Origin: Chryseobacterium sp. UBA6632
GTDB taxonomy: Bacteria; Bacteroidota; Bacteroidia; Flavobacteriales; Weeksellaceae
Reading direction: 5' to 3'
Assembly: GCA_002455915.1 (NCBI GenBank)
Contig: DKLU01000413.1
Location: 1 to 17,044, forward strand
DNA: 17,044 nt
Part shown: positions 7,044 through 13,364 of the stretch, one piece after another
Layout: each line of letters starts with the position of its first letter
Position numbering within the stretch: position 1 is the first letter of the stretch
Translations under genes and position numbers: made by a program
The notes under the pieces: model-generated
Seen by the model: only the letters and a program-made list of their open reading frames with translations
Databases searched by the model: none
What the model was told of the DNA's origin: nothing

Positions 7044-7106
7044 TTAAACGCAAAGTGCGCTAAGTTTTTTTGACTACTAATTGTTTTTAAGTTCGCAAAG
7101 GCGTTT
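7044..7106. repeat. Palindromic intergenic repeat with CGCAAAG units
   Basis: The gap between the unknown 181-aa gene and paaD holds AAACGCAAAGTGCGCTAAG at 7046-7064 and TTAAGTTCGCAAAGGCGTTT at about 7087-7106. The outer ends AAACGC and GCGTTT are reverse complements, and CGCAAAG occurs twice in direct orientation. Similar 'TTCGCAAAG' repeats are frequent in flavobacterial intergenic DNA (from memory). It is unrelated to the octamer family. Confidence 0.5.
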
Positions 7107-7148
7107 CACTCAACTAAGTCAATAAAATATAAATCTAACAGTTGTAAA

Positions 7149-7694
7149 TCATCTATAAATAAAGTGATCATTCGCATCGACTAAATCGTGAAACTGATGT
7201 TCGCAATGCCTTACATAGTCTCCAATTATAGCTTTTTCATTTCTCCCAACTTTTCTTCTAGGAATTACTCCTATATAATTGTTTTCATCTTCAAGAAGAA
7301 AATAATCATTATAAATCTCTCTAATTCTGATTTTTTTCCTAAATGTTGTTGAATGAAAAACCAGATATTCACCAATTTTTGGTTGTTCTTTGTGACCTAT
7401 TGGAGAGATTTTATACAGTCTGATGTTTTTTTCTTCTCTATTTTTAAGTACTTCGGAACTTAATGGATTTTTAGAATTAATATGTGAAAAAACTATCTCT
7501 TCATTATCAAAACGTTTTTCTTCAAGATTTTCAATAATTCTTTGTTCAATTTCCCAAAATAAATTTGAATCTACAGATTTTAAAACCGCTTTTAAAACTG
7601 GAAAACCGTTTTCAACATTATCTAATTCTACAATTATCCCATAATTTGCGAGAATGTTTGAATTAATAACTTGATGTTTTATTTTGGAATCCAT
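7149..7694 (-). CDS. Hypothetical protein inserted between paaC and paaD
   Basis: This 181-aa protein starts MDSKIKHQVINS at ATG 7692-7694. The frame is open further upstream to 7763, but that stretch overlaps the end of paaC and includes no conserved-looking sequence. The start chosen lies 7 bp after the paaC stop, so translation may be coupled. The protein is soluble and charged, with no signal peptide. An N-terminal part with NYGIIVELDNVENGFPVLKA precedes a helical segment (LFWEIEQRIIENLEEKRF), and a beta-rich C-terminal half contains KIGEYLVFHSTTFRKK, YIGVIPRRKVGRNEK and a final HCEHQFHDLVDANDH. I do not recognise the family. It is not part of any known phenylacetyl-CoA epoxidase. Confidence 0.75.
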   Translation of the reverse strand: MDSKIKHQVINSNILANYGIIVELDNVENGFPVLKAVLKSVDSNLFWEIEQRIIENLEEKRFDNEEIVFSHINSKNPLSSEVLKNREEKNIRLYKISPIGHKEQPKIGEYLVFHSTTFRKKIRIREIYNDYFLLEDENNYIGVIPRRKVGRNEKAIIGDYVRHCEHQFHDLVDANDHFIYR

Positions 7695-7701
7695 ATTAAT
7701 C

Positions 7702-8451
7702 TTACCAAGTACAACCAGGATATGCTCTCTGCATATACTGCAGCTCACAAAGAATATATCCAAAATATTCGGTGTGGTAACCTGTTCTTGATTTTGGCTG
7801 CATGAAAGGATTTGTAGGATATTCTAACCCGAAACCTTCAAAATCTTTCTGAGTAATCGAAATAAATTCTTCGTAAAGAGCATCTGCATTTGGAGCGATA
7901 TTTAAAGCTACCAAATCATCTTCTCCTTCTGTTTTTGCGAATAAACCTTTTGTATATTCCCAAATATTTTCGATTGCTTTTTCTAAACGAGACTTACTTT
8001 CTTCCGTTCCCTGAGCGAAAATTTTCATCCACGAAGCAGCATGGGTGTAATGATATCTTACTTCTTTCAAAGATTTCTGAGCAATGGCAGAAAGTTCTTC
8101 ATTCGTAGAATTTGATAATGCTTCGTACATCAATTTTTGATACACTGCGAAAACATAAACTTTTAAAATCGTCTGAGCATAATCTTCGTTTGGAAGTTCT
8201 GTCCAGTGTGCATTTACATATTCGTGTTCGTATCTTAAAAATGCCAAGTCATCTTCACTTTTACCGTTATCAATCACTCTTGAAGCGTAAACGTAAAAGT
8301 TATTTGCCTGACCAAGTTCATCCAACGCGATGTTTGTTAATGCAATATCTTCCTCTAAATAAGGACCTTCACCGCACCACGCAGACAAACGCTGTCCCAT
8401 AATGAAACTGTCGTCTGCTAGTTTTAATAAATAATTATATAATGGGTTCAT
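7702..8451 (-). CDS. paaC: PaaC, phenylacetyl-CoA epoxidase structural subunit
   Basis: PaaC is the catalytically inactive ferritin-like partner of PaaA; the PaaA-PaaC pair forms the core of the multicomponent epoxidase. The 249-aa product shows the family start (NYLLKLADDSFIMGQRLSAW, then GEGPYLEEDIALTNIALDELGQA) and helical bundle segments through EVRYHYTHAASWMK. The C-terminal part, GYHTEYFGYILCELQYMQRA, is also typical. Length matches E. coli PaaC (248 aa). The gene is separated from paaB by a 69-bp gap carrying a palindromic repeat, and its stop is 7 bp from the next start. Confidence 0.92.
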   Translation of the reverse strand: MNPLYNYLLKLADDSFIMGQRLSAWCGEGPYLEEDIALTNIALDELGQANNFYVYASRVIDNGKSEDDLAFLRYEHEYVNAHWTELPNEDYAQTILKVYVFAVYQKLMYEALSNSTNEELSAIAQKSLKEVRYHYTHAASWMKIFAQGTEESKSRLEKAIENIWEYTKGLFAKTEGEDDLVALNIAPNADALYEEFISITQKDFEGFGLEYPTNPFMQPKSRTGYHTEYFGYILCELQYMQRAYPGCTW

Positions 8452-8455
8452 TATT

Positions 8456-8520
8456 TTAGCTTTTGGCTTTTGGCGTCTAGCTTTTGGCCAATTGCCAGCA
8501 GCTAACAGCCAGTCGCTGTT
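8456..8520. repeat. Palindromic intergenic repeat with AGCTTTTGGC units
   Basis: The gap between paaB and paaC is almost wholly repeat: AGCTTTTGGCTTTTGGCGTC, a second AGCTTTTGGC, the self-complementary centre CAATTG, then CCAGCAGCTAACAGCC. The two halves pair around the centre (AGCTTTTGGC with the reverse complement AGCTGCTGG-type sequence; about 13 of 20 matches further out), so it can form a hairpin directly after the paaB stop. 'GCTTTTGGC / GGCTGTTAGC' repeats recur in flavobacterial genomes (from memory). It differs from the octamer and CGCAAAG families. Confidence 0.55.
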
Positions 8521-8802
8521 TTACATATTTTTTACATCGTTTGGAATCTCATAGAACGTCGGGTGACGGTATAGTTTGTCATCAGCCGGATCGAAGAAGG
8601 CTTCCTTATCCACCCCTTCCGAAGTCACTATATATTTACTTGGAACGACCCAAACAGAAGTCCCTTCTTTTCTTCTTGTATAAACGTCTCTTGCGTTCTG
8701 CAAAGCCATTTCTACTGTTGGCGCCTGTACAATTCCAACGTGTTTGTGAGATAATCCCGGTTTAGTCTGAATAAACACTTCCCACATATCTAATTGACTC
8801 AT
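8521..8802 (-). CDS. paaB: PaaB, phenylacetyl-CoA epoxidase bridging subunit
   Basis: The product is 93 aa, the usual length for PaaB (about 95 aa). The start MSQLDMWEVFIQTKPGLSHK and the run HVGIVQAPTVEMALQNARDV are family hallmarks, followed by YTRRKEGTSVWVVPSKYI and a C-terminal DPADDKLYRHPTFYEIP. PaaB bridges the PaaAC heterodimers into the active epoxidase assembly. It lies after the unknown membrane protein gene (22 bp from its stop) instead of directly after paaA, which is the usual order. Confidence 0.92.
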   Translation of the reverse strand: MSQLDMWEVFIQTKPGLSHKHVGIVQAPTVEMALQNARDVYTRRKEGTSVWVVPSKYIVTSEGVDKEAFFDPADDKLYRHPTFYEIPNDVKNM

Positions 8803-8823
8803 TATCTATTTTTATTTTTTTTA

Positions 8824-9432
8824 TTAATTAAGATTATCAAAACCTATACGATTATTACTAACATCAAAAAGAGCTTTTAGATCTTGATGTTTTATTTCAA
8901 ATTCTTCAAGAGTTAAAACATTTTTTAATCTTAGCCATTCCAAATTATTAAATTGTCTTTCATAGCTCAAATTTTTATCTAAAAAACCATAATTATCTAA
9001 TAAGTATTTATTACGTTTTTCAATCAAAATATTAAAGAATCTTTCAACCTCAATTTTATCTGGGTTATTTTTAAACATCATAATGCTTTCATTATTAATC
9101 AACCCTATTCTCCAAGAATTTTCTTTAATTCTATATGACAAATAAAAAAATAACATTGAAACACTTCCCCAAATAATAGGAGCTTCAACCTCTACATCAT
9201 CATCTTCAAAATACCAAACTACACTTAAAACCGTTAATAAAGTGAAAAATACACCTATAAAAACAAACCACGGTTCTGTTTTCTTAAAAGAACTTTTGCT
9301 CCCTAAAATATTTTCAAAAGGGATATATATTTCATTTTCATTTCCTAATCTTGATTCTTTAAATCTTAACTTAGATCCGATAATTTCAAACTCTCTTTTA
9401 TGAAAAAGCTTTTTTTGAACTAAAGTATTCAC
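8824..9432 (-). CDS. Hypothetical two-TM membrane protein with SHOCT-like C-terminus, inserted between paaA and paaB
   Basis: This 202-aa protein is not recognised as a named family. Residues 1-50 are beta-like and polar (EIIGSKLRFKESRLGNENEI). Two hydrophobic helices lie at about 55-75 (WFVFIGVFFTLLTVLSVVWY) and 85-101, joined by an acidic loop (EDDDVEVEA). The C-terminal residues, about 158-189 (FNNLEWLRLKNVLTLEEFEI and KHQDLKALF), resemble a SHOCT domain, the short helix pair with 'L..G.IT.EEF...K..LL' found at the ends of many membrane proteins. The start is 4 bp after the paaA stop and the stop is 21 bp before paaB, so it is surely in the transcript. No link to phenylacetate breakdown can be read from the sequence. 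Confidence 0.8.
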   Translation of the reverse strand: MNTLVQKKLFHKREFEIIGSKLRFKESRLGNENEIYIPFENILGSKSSFKKTEPWFVFIGVFFTLLTVLSVVWYFEDDDVEVEAPIIWGSVSMLFFYLSYRIKENSWRIGLINNESIMMFKNNPDKIEVERFFNILIEKRNKYLLDNYGFLDKNLSYERQFNNLEWLRLKNVLTLEEFEIKHQDLKALFDVSNNRIGFDNLN

Positions 9433-9436
9433 TAGT

Positions 9437-10372
9437 TTAAGCTAAACTTTGTTGTTTTTCCGCAAAAGCTGCCGCAGCTTCTTTTACCCAAGAATTTTCT
9501 CTTTGAGCTTTTCTCTTGGTTTCAATACGCTTTTTGTTGGCAGGTCCGTTTCCTTTTAAAATTTCCATGAATTCATCCCACGGAAGTTCTCCGAAATCGT
9601 AATGTTGTCTTTCTTCATTCCATTTTAAATCCTTATCAGGAACAGTTAATCCTAAGAATTCAGCCTGAGAAACCGTAACATCAATAAATCTCTGACGAAG
9701 ACTGTCGTTACTTTCTCTTTTTACTCTGTAATTCATAGAGATTTTAGAGTTTGGCGAACTGTCGTCATTTGGACCAAACATCATTAAAGCCGGCCACCAG
9801 AAACGATTTAACGAAGCCTGAGCCATTTCTTTCTGCTGTTTTGTACCACGGCAAAGTGCCATCAAAATCTCGTATCCCTGTCTTTGGTGGAAAGATTCTT
9901 CTTTACAAATTTTCACCATCGCTCTTGAGTAAGGACCATAAGAATTCCCCATCAACATGACCTGATTCATGATTGCAGCACCATCAACCAGCCAACCGAT
10001 GGCACCAATATCTGCCCAACTCAACGTCGGATAATTGAAAATACTTGAATATTTTGCTTTTCCTTCCAACATATCTTCATACGTCGCGTCTCTATCCGCT
10101 CTGATACTTCCGTCTCCTAAAGTTTCAGTTGCAGAATACAAGTATAAACCGTGACCTGCTTCATCCTGAACTTTAGCCAAAAGAGCCATTTTTCTTCTCA
10201 ATGAAGGCGCTCTGGAAATCCAGTTCGCTTCCGGCAACATTCCCACAATCTCAGAATGTGCGTGCTGTGAAATCTGACGAACCAATAATTTTCTGTAATC
10301 ATCAGGCATTACATCTTTTGGTTCTACTTTATTTTCGTCGTGTACGTATTGTACAAATTTTTCTAAATCCAT
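9437..10372 (-). CDS. paaA: PaaA, phenylacetyl-CoA epoxidase catalytic subunit
   Basis: PaaA is the diiron, ferritin-like subunit that inserts one oxygen atom into the aromatic ring of phenylacetyl-CoA. The 311-aa product carries the expected ligand motifs: E41 in [16 protein letters not shown]71 and H74 in DEAGH, and E159 and H162 in [13 protein letters not shown]121 and neighbours in the [16 protein letters not shown] helix complete the bundle. Length matches E. coli PaaA (309 aa). All metal-site motifs are intact. The gene follows paaE across an octamer repeat; paaE-first order differs from E. coli paaABCDE but occurs in Bacteroidota. Confidence 0.94.
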   Translation of the reverse strand: MDLEKFVQYVHDENKVEPKDVMPDDYRKLLVRQISQHAHSEIVGMLPEANWISRAPSLRRKMALLAKVQDEAGHGLYLYSATETLGDGSIRADRDATYEDMLEGKAKYSSIFNYPTLSWADIGAIGWLVDGAAIMNQVMLMGNSYGPYSRAMVKICKEESFHQRQGYEILMALCRGTKQQKEMAQASLNRFWWPALMMFGPNDDSSPNSKISMNYRVKRESNDSLRQRFIDVTVSQAEFLGLTVPDKDLKWNEERQHYDFGELPWDEFMEILKGNGPANKKRIETKRKAQRENSWVKEAAAAFAEKQQSLA

Positions 10373-10384
10373 AATTAAAATTTT

Positions 10385-10470
10385 TCAAATTTTAAAATGT
10401 AACAATGTATCAATTTAACAGTCTAACAATCATTGTTATATTGGTAAACTGTTACATTGTTAAATTGTTT
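10385..10470. repeat. Octamer inverted-array repeat R6
   Basis: Left units (AATGTAACAATGTATCAATT and AACAGTCTAACAAT) at about 10395-10430 meet right units (ATTGTTATATTGGTAAACTG and TTACATTGTTAAATTG) at about 10432-10468 with almost no loop. It spans nearly the whole paaE-paaA gap: the paaE stop (10469-10471) overlaps its edge, and about 20 bp remain for the paaA ribosome site. Confidence 0.78.
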
Positions 10471-11554
10471 ACACGTCATAATTAAGCATCACCACATTCG
10501 TTGTCGGGTGACATTGACAGGTAAGAACGTAACCTCTGGCTACTTCTTCTTCGGTAAGCGCGTAGTTTTTTTCCATGAAAACTTCTCCTTCCAAAACTTC
10601 GGCTTTACACGTACAGCACACTCCTCCTTTACACGCAAAAGGCACAGGAAGATTGTCTTTCAATGCTTTATCTAAGATACTCTCTTTTTTGGAATTAAGG
10701 TGAAACGAATATTCATCATCATCAATGATTACCGTTACCATACTTTCAATATTGGCAATAGCTTTGAATTCATCGCTCATTTCCTCCGTATTCTCTTCAT
10801 CAGGAGCGGTGAAATATTCAAATAAAACCTGAATTGCCGGTACTTTTTTATCTTTCTTCAAATAATCTGCAATCCCTTTAATCATCTCTGAAGGTCCGCA
10901 AATGAAGAAAGTCGATTCTTTTACATCAATATCAGCATATCTTTCAAACAGATGATCTAATTTTTCAGGAGAAATTCTTCCTTCAAAAATCGGATCTTCA
11001 TGTTTTTCACGGCTTACCAAATAAACAACTTTCAGTCTTCCATTAAAAGTTTCCACCAATTTATCGATTTCAGCCTTTTTCATCACGTGATTCATGCTTC
11101 TGTTGCTGTAGAACAAATAAGCGTTTGAATTCGGCTCCTGATAAAGACTTTCCTTGATATTCGACAAAACAGGAGAAATTCCACTTCCTGCTGCCAAACC
11201 AACGTAAGTTTTCACGTTTGTCGGGTGATAAGAGGTATTGAAACCGCCCATCGGAGGCATTACTTCAAGAATTTCATCCATGTGAAGATGCTCGTTGAAA
11301 TAGCCTGAAACTTTTCCGTTTTCCAATAATTTCACCAATACTTCCAGCGTGTTGCTTTTTTCACTTGGCGCATTGCAGATAGAATAAGAACGTCTCTCTT
11401 CGTTCCCGTCAATCATCATTTTAAAGTTCAGATACTGACCTTGTTTGAATCTGAATTTATCTTTCAGCTCTTCAGGAATTTCCACCGCTACATTTACTGC
11501 TTCGGGAGTATCTTTCTGAACCTTAACGGTTTTAAGTTTATAAAATGAATTCAT
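10469..11554 (-). CDS. paaE: PaaE, phenylacetyl-CoA epoxidase reductase subunit
   Basis: PaaE passes electrons from NADPH to the PaaA diiron site. The 361-aa protein has three parts. The FAD domain is at about 1-105, with RRSYSICNAP at 54-63. The NAD(P) domain is at about 112-235, with VGLAAGSGISPVLSNI and FFICGPSEMI. A C-terminal plant-type [2Fe-2S] ferredoxin domain occupies about 272-361, with ligands C308, C313 and C316 (CKGGVCCTC) and C346 (LTCQCHP). Length fits PaaE (about 356 aa). The start codon overlaps the paaK stop as TAATG, so the two genes are probably translationally coupled. Confidence 0.93.
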   Translation of the reverse strand: MNSFYKLKTVKVQKDTPEAVNVAVEIPEELKDKFRFKQGQYLNFKMMIDGNEERRSYSICNAPSEKSNTLEVLVKLLENGKVSGYFNEHLHMDEILEVMPPMGGFNTSYHPTNVKTYVGLAAGSGISPVLSNIKESLYQEPNSNAYLFYSNRSMNHVMKKAEIDKLVETFNGRLKVVYLVSREKHEDPIFEGRISPEKLDHLFERYADIDVKESTFFICGPSEMIKGIADYLKKDKKVPAIQVLFEYFTAPDEENTEEMSDEFKAIANIESMVTVIIDDDEYSFHLNSKKESILDKALKDNLPVPFACKGGVCCTCKAEVLEGEVFMEKNYALTEEEVARGYVLTCQCHPTTNVVMLNYDV

Positions 11555-12870
11555 TATTTTTTTAGTATTCTATTAATTTTTCCGCCTTCACATTTTGGAA
11601 GACTGTCCTGAGCATGGATTTTCACTTTCGTTGTAATTCCCACTCGTTTTTTAATTTCGTTTTCTATGCTTTTTCCAAAATTCCCGACAAAAATAGTATA
11701 ATCATCGGTATCTTGTTGTAAGTTTTGAGTGGTTACCAATTCATCATCAATTTCAACATCAATATCAAGCGCAACACACATTTGTTCTTTCTCGATTGGC
11801 GTTAAATAATAATTAGGAATCACCCCTTTTACATGAGAAAACGCTTCTTCAATCTGGCTTGGATAAACATTTACACCTCTTACGATCAGCATATCATCGG
11901 CTCTTCCAAGGATTGGGCGCATTTTCACCATCGTTCTTTTTCCGCTTTCGTCGTAATAAAGACTTGTAATATCGTTCGTCCAGTAACGTAAAAGCGGCAT
12001 TGCTTTCTTCGTTAAAGTAGTAATCACCAAAACACCTTCTTCCCCAAACGGAACGGGTTCTTTTGTAATCGGATTTAAAATTTCAGGATAAAAATGATCT
12101 TCCCAAATGTAAGCTCCCCCTTTTTCCTCGAAATCTTCCATTGAAACTCCAGGACCAATAATTTCACTCAACCCATAAATATTGGTTGCATGTACGCCCA
12201 ATCTTTCTTCAATATGATGTCTGATGATTTCCGTCCACGGCTCTGAACCTAAAACAGCATATTTTAAACTGATTTCGTCCGCAGAAATTCCTCGTTTTGC
12301 AAATTCATCAGCTAATGTTAAAGCATAAGATGGCGAACAGCAGAGAACTTCAGGTTGAAAATCTATAATTAAATCTACCTGTCTTGACGTCATCCCTCCT
12401 GAAATTGGGAGAACGCTCATTCCTAATTTTTCCGCTCCGTAATGAAGACCTAAACCACCAGTAAAAATTCCGTAACCATACGCGTTGTGCAACTGCATTC
12501 CTGGTTTTGCTCCCGCTGCGTTCAGCGATCTTGCCACTACTTCGCTAAATAAATCAACGTCTTCTTTTGTATATCCTACTACCGTTGGTTTTCCTGTGGT
12601 TCCGCTTGAACAGTGAATTCTTTGTAATTCATCTTTAGGAACCGTGAATAATCCAAACGGATAGTTATTTCTTAAATCTTGTTTGTAAGTAATCGGAAGT
12701 TTTGTAATATCTTCTATCGACCTGACATCCTGCGGAGATATTCCCAATTCATTAAATTTTCCTTTATAAAATTCTGACTTCTCTCCAAGATAATCTACCA
12801 AATCAGCCAATCGCGTAGATTGAAGCTGTCTCAACTGGTCGAGCTTTAAATATTCAACTGAAAAATCCAT
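11554..12870 (-). CDS. paaK: PaaK, phenylacetate-CoA ligase
   Basis: PaaK activates phenylacetate to phenylacetyl-CoA using ATP, the entry step of the pathway. The 438-aa adenylate-forming enzyme shows the phosphate-binding loop SSGTTGKPT at 88-96, the aryl/adenine site IYGLSEIIGPG, and GRADDMLIVRGVNVYP near the hinge. The C-terminal lysine motif is LPKCEGGKINRIL, with K431 the likely catalytic lysine. Length fits PaaK (about 437 aa). This is the first gene of the minus-strand run. Its ATG (12868-12870) follows a promoter and an operator-like palindrome within 60 bp, and its stop overlaps the paaE start. Confidence 0.94.
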   Translation of the reverse strand: MDFSVEYLKLDQLRQLQSTRLADLVDYLGEKSEFYKGKFNELGISPQDVRSIEDITKLPITYKQDLRNNYPFGLFTVPKDELQRIHCSSGTTGKPTVVGYTKEDVDLFSEVVARSLNAAGAKPGMQLHNAYGYGIFTGGLGLHYGAEKLGMSVLPISGGMTSRQVDLIIDFQPEVLCCSPSYALTLADEFAKRGISADEISLKYAVLGSEPWTEIIRHHIEERLGVHATNIYGLSEIIGPGVSMEDFEEKGGAYIWEDHFYPEILNPITKEPVPFGEEGVLVITTLTKKAMPLLRYWTNDITSLYYDESGKRTMVKMRPILGRADDMLIVRGVNVYPSQIEEAFSHVKGVIPNYYLTPIEKEQMCVALDIDVEIDDELVTTQNLQQDTDDYTIFVGNFGKSIENEIKKRVGITTKVKIHAQDSLPKCEGGKINRILKK

Positions 12871-12882
12871 ATCTTTAACTAA

Positions 12883-12896
12883 CTAACATTTGTTAG
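12883..12896. promoter_or_regulatory. TetR-type operator candidate for the paa run
   Basis: CTAACA-TT-TGTTAG is a perfect 6+2+6 palindrome; 7 of 8 positions match when extended to 12881-12898. It begins 12 bp upstream of the paaK ATG and directly downstream of the -7 box, i.e. on the likely transcription start, where a repressor would block initiation. 'ACTAAC..GTTAGT'-like palindromes are typical of TetR-family sites, and PaaR-type TetR repressors that release on phenylacetyl-CoA are known for other bacteria. No regulator gene is in the window, so the assignment is inference. Confidence 0.5.
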
Positions 12897-12897
12897 G

Positions 12898-12928
12898 TAA
12901 ATTTAAAAAGATTTTGGAAGCTGACAAA
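12898..12928 (-). promoter_or_regulatory. Bacteroidota-type promoter for paaK
   Basis: Read on the minus strand, TTTG (12928-12925) is followed after 19 bp by TAAATTTA (12905-12898), matching the Bacteroidota TTTG / TAnnTTTG pattern except for the last base. Transcription would start about 5-8 bp further on, within the CTAACA-TT-TGTTAG palindrome, leaving a leader of about 20 nt before the paaK ATG. Confidence 0.55.
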
Positions 12929-12934
12929 AATTTT

Positions 12935-12950
12935 TATGACTTTCGTCATA
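12935..12950. promoter_or_regulatory. Palindrome TATGAC-N4-GTCATA upstream of the paa promoter
   Basis: This is a perfect 6-bp dyad with a 4-bp spacer (TTTC), 6 bp upstream of the -33 element of the paaK promoter. Half-sites with N4 spacing are typical of Crp/Fnr-family sites, so an activator site is possible. A short hairpin without regulatory role is the alternative. Confidence 0.35.
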
Positions 12951-13026
12951 TTTTGAATGATTCTAAATAAGATTAAGATTGAGGCTAAGGCTTAAATTGA
13001 AGTTCAATATAATCACTTGACAAAAG

Positions 13027-13058
13027 TTTGAAATACAAATCAAACATCATTAAATTTG
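13027..13058 (+). promoter_or_regulatory. Bacteroidota-type promoter on the plus strand
   Basis: TTTG (13027-13030), a 20-bp spacer and TAAATTTG (13051-13058) match TTTG / TAnnTTTG at every defined base. Transcription would start near 13063-13066 and run through the nested repeat at 13097-13261 to the acpH-like gene at 13365, giving an unusually long leader of about 300 nt. Confidence 0.5.
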
Positions 13059-13096
13059 ATTGATGCTAAAATCCGGTAAATAGAGCAAATTTAAAC

Positions 13097-13261
13097 TTAG
13101 AACCTGTTTAAAATTTTATCTAAAGTTTTTTGTGTCATTCTGAAAGGAATTTTCCGCAACATTATGAAATGTAGAATCTTTTAAAATTCAGATATTTGAG
13201 ATTTTTCGACTCCACTGCGTTTCGCTCAAAATGACACCCTATAAATTGAAACAGGCTCTAA
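13097..13261. repeat. Nested inverted-repeat element (MITE-like)
   Basis: The outer arms TTAGAACCTGTTTAAAATTT (from 13097) and ATAAATTGAAACAGGCTCTA (13241-13260) are imperfect reverse complements. Inside them is a second pair, GTGTCATTCTGA (13132-13143) and TCAAAATGACAC (13226-13237), with one mismatch. The inner unit, with TTCGACTCCACTGCGTTTCG between, is a version of the dispersed 'TGTCATTCTGA...TCAGAATGACA' repeat of flavobacteria (from memory). No coding sequence lies inside. It could be a miniature transposable element or a structured leader. Confidence 0.6.
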
Positions 13262-13364
13262 CAAACCGCTGTTACAAAATTTCCTTCATAATCTGCTCTG
13301 TAAATCCTCTGAATAGACTAATTTTATTCGTAAGATTTTTCAATTTTAAACCCTATCTTAGGAT

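Larger units (their letters stand above)
12871..13364. other. Gene-free stretch between divergent paaK and acpH-like genes
   Basis: This 494-bp stretch has no coding sequence. Besides the two promoters, two palindromes and the nested inverted repeat listed separately, there is a 7-bp dyad AATCAAA / TTTGATT around 13039-13062, overlapping the plus-strand -7 box. Positions 12960-13020 and 13262-13364 show nothing further that I can support. Confidence 0.7.

Noticed and set aside
7695..7763. In-frame upstream extension of the 181-aa unknown gene
   Set aside because: It overlaps the end of paaC in another frame. The ATG at 7692-7694 fits the spacing after the paaC stop.
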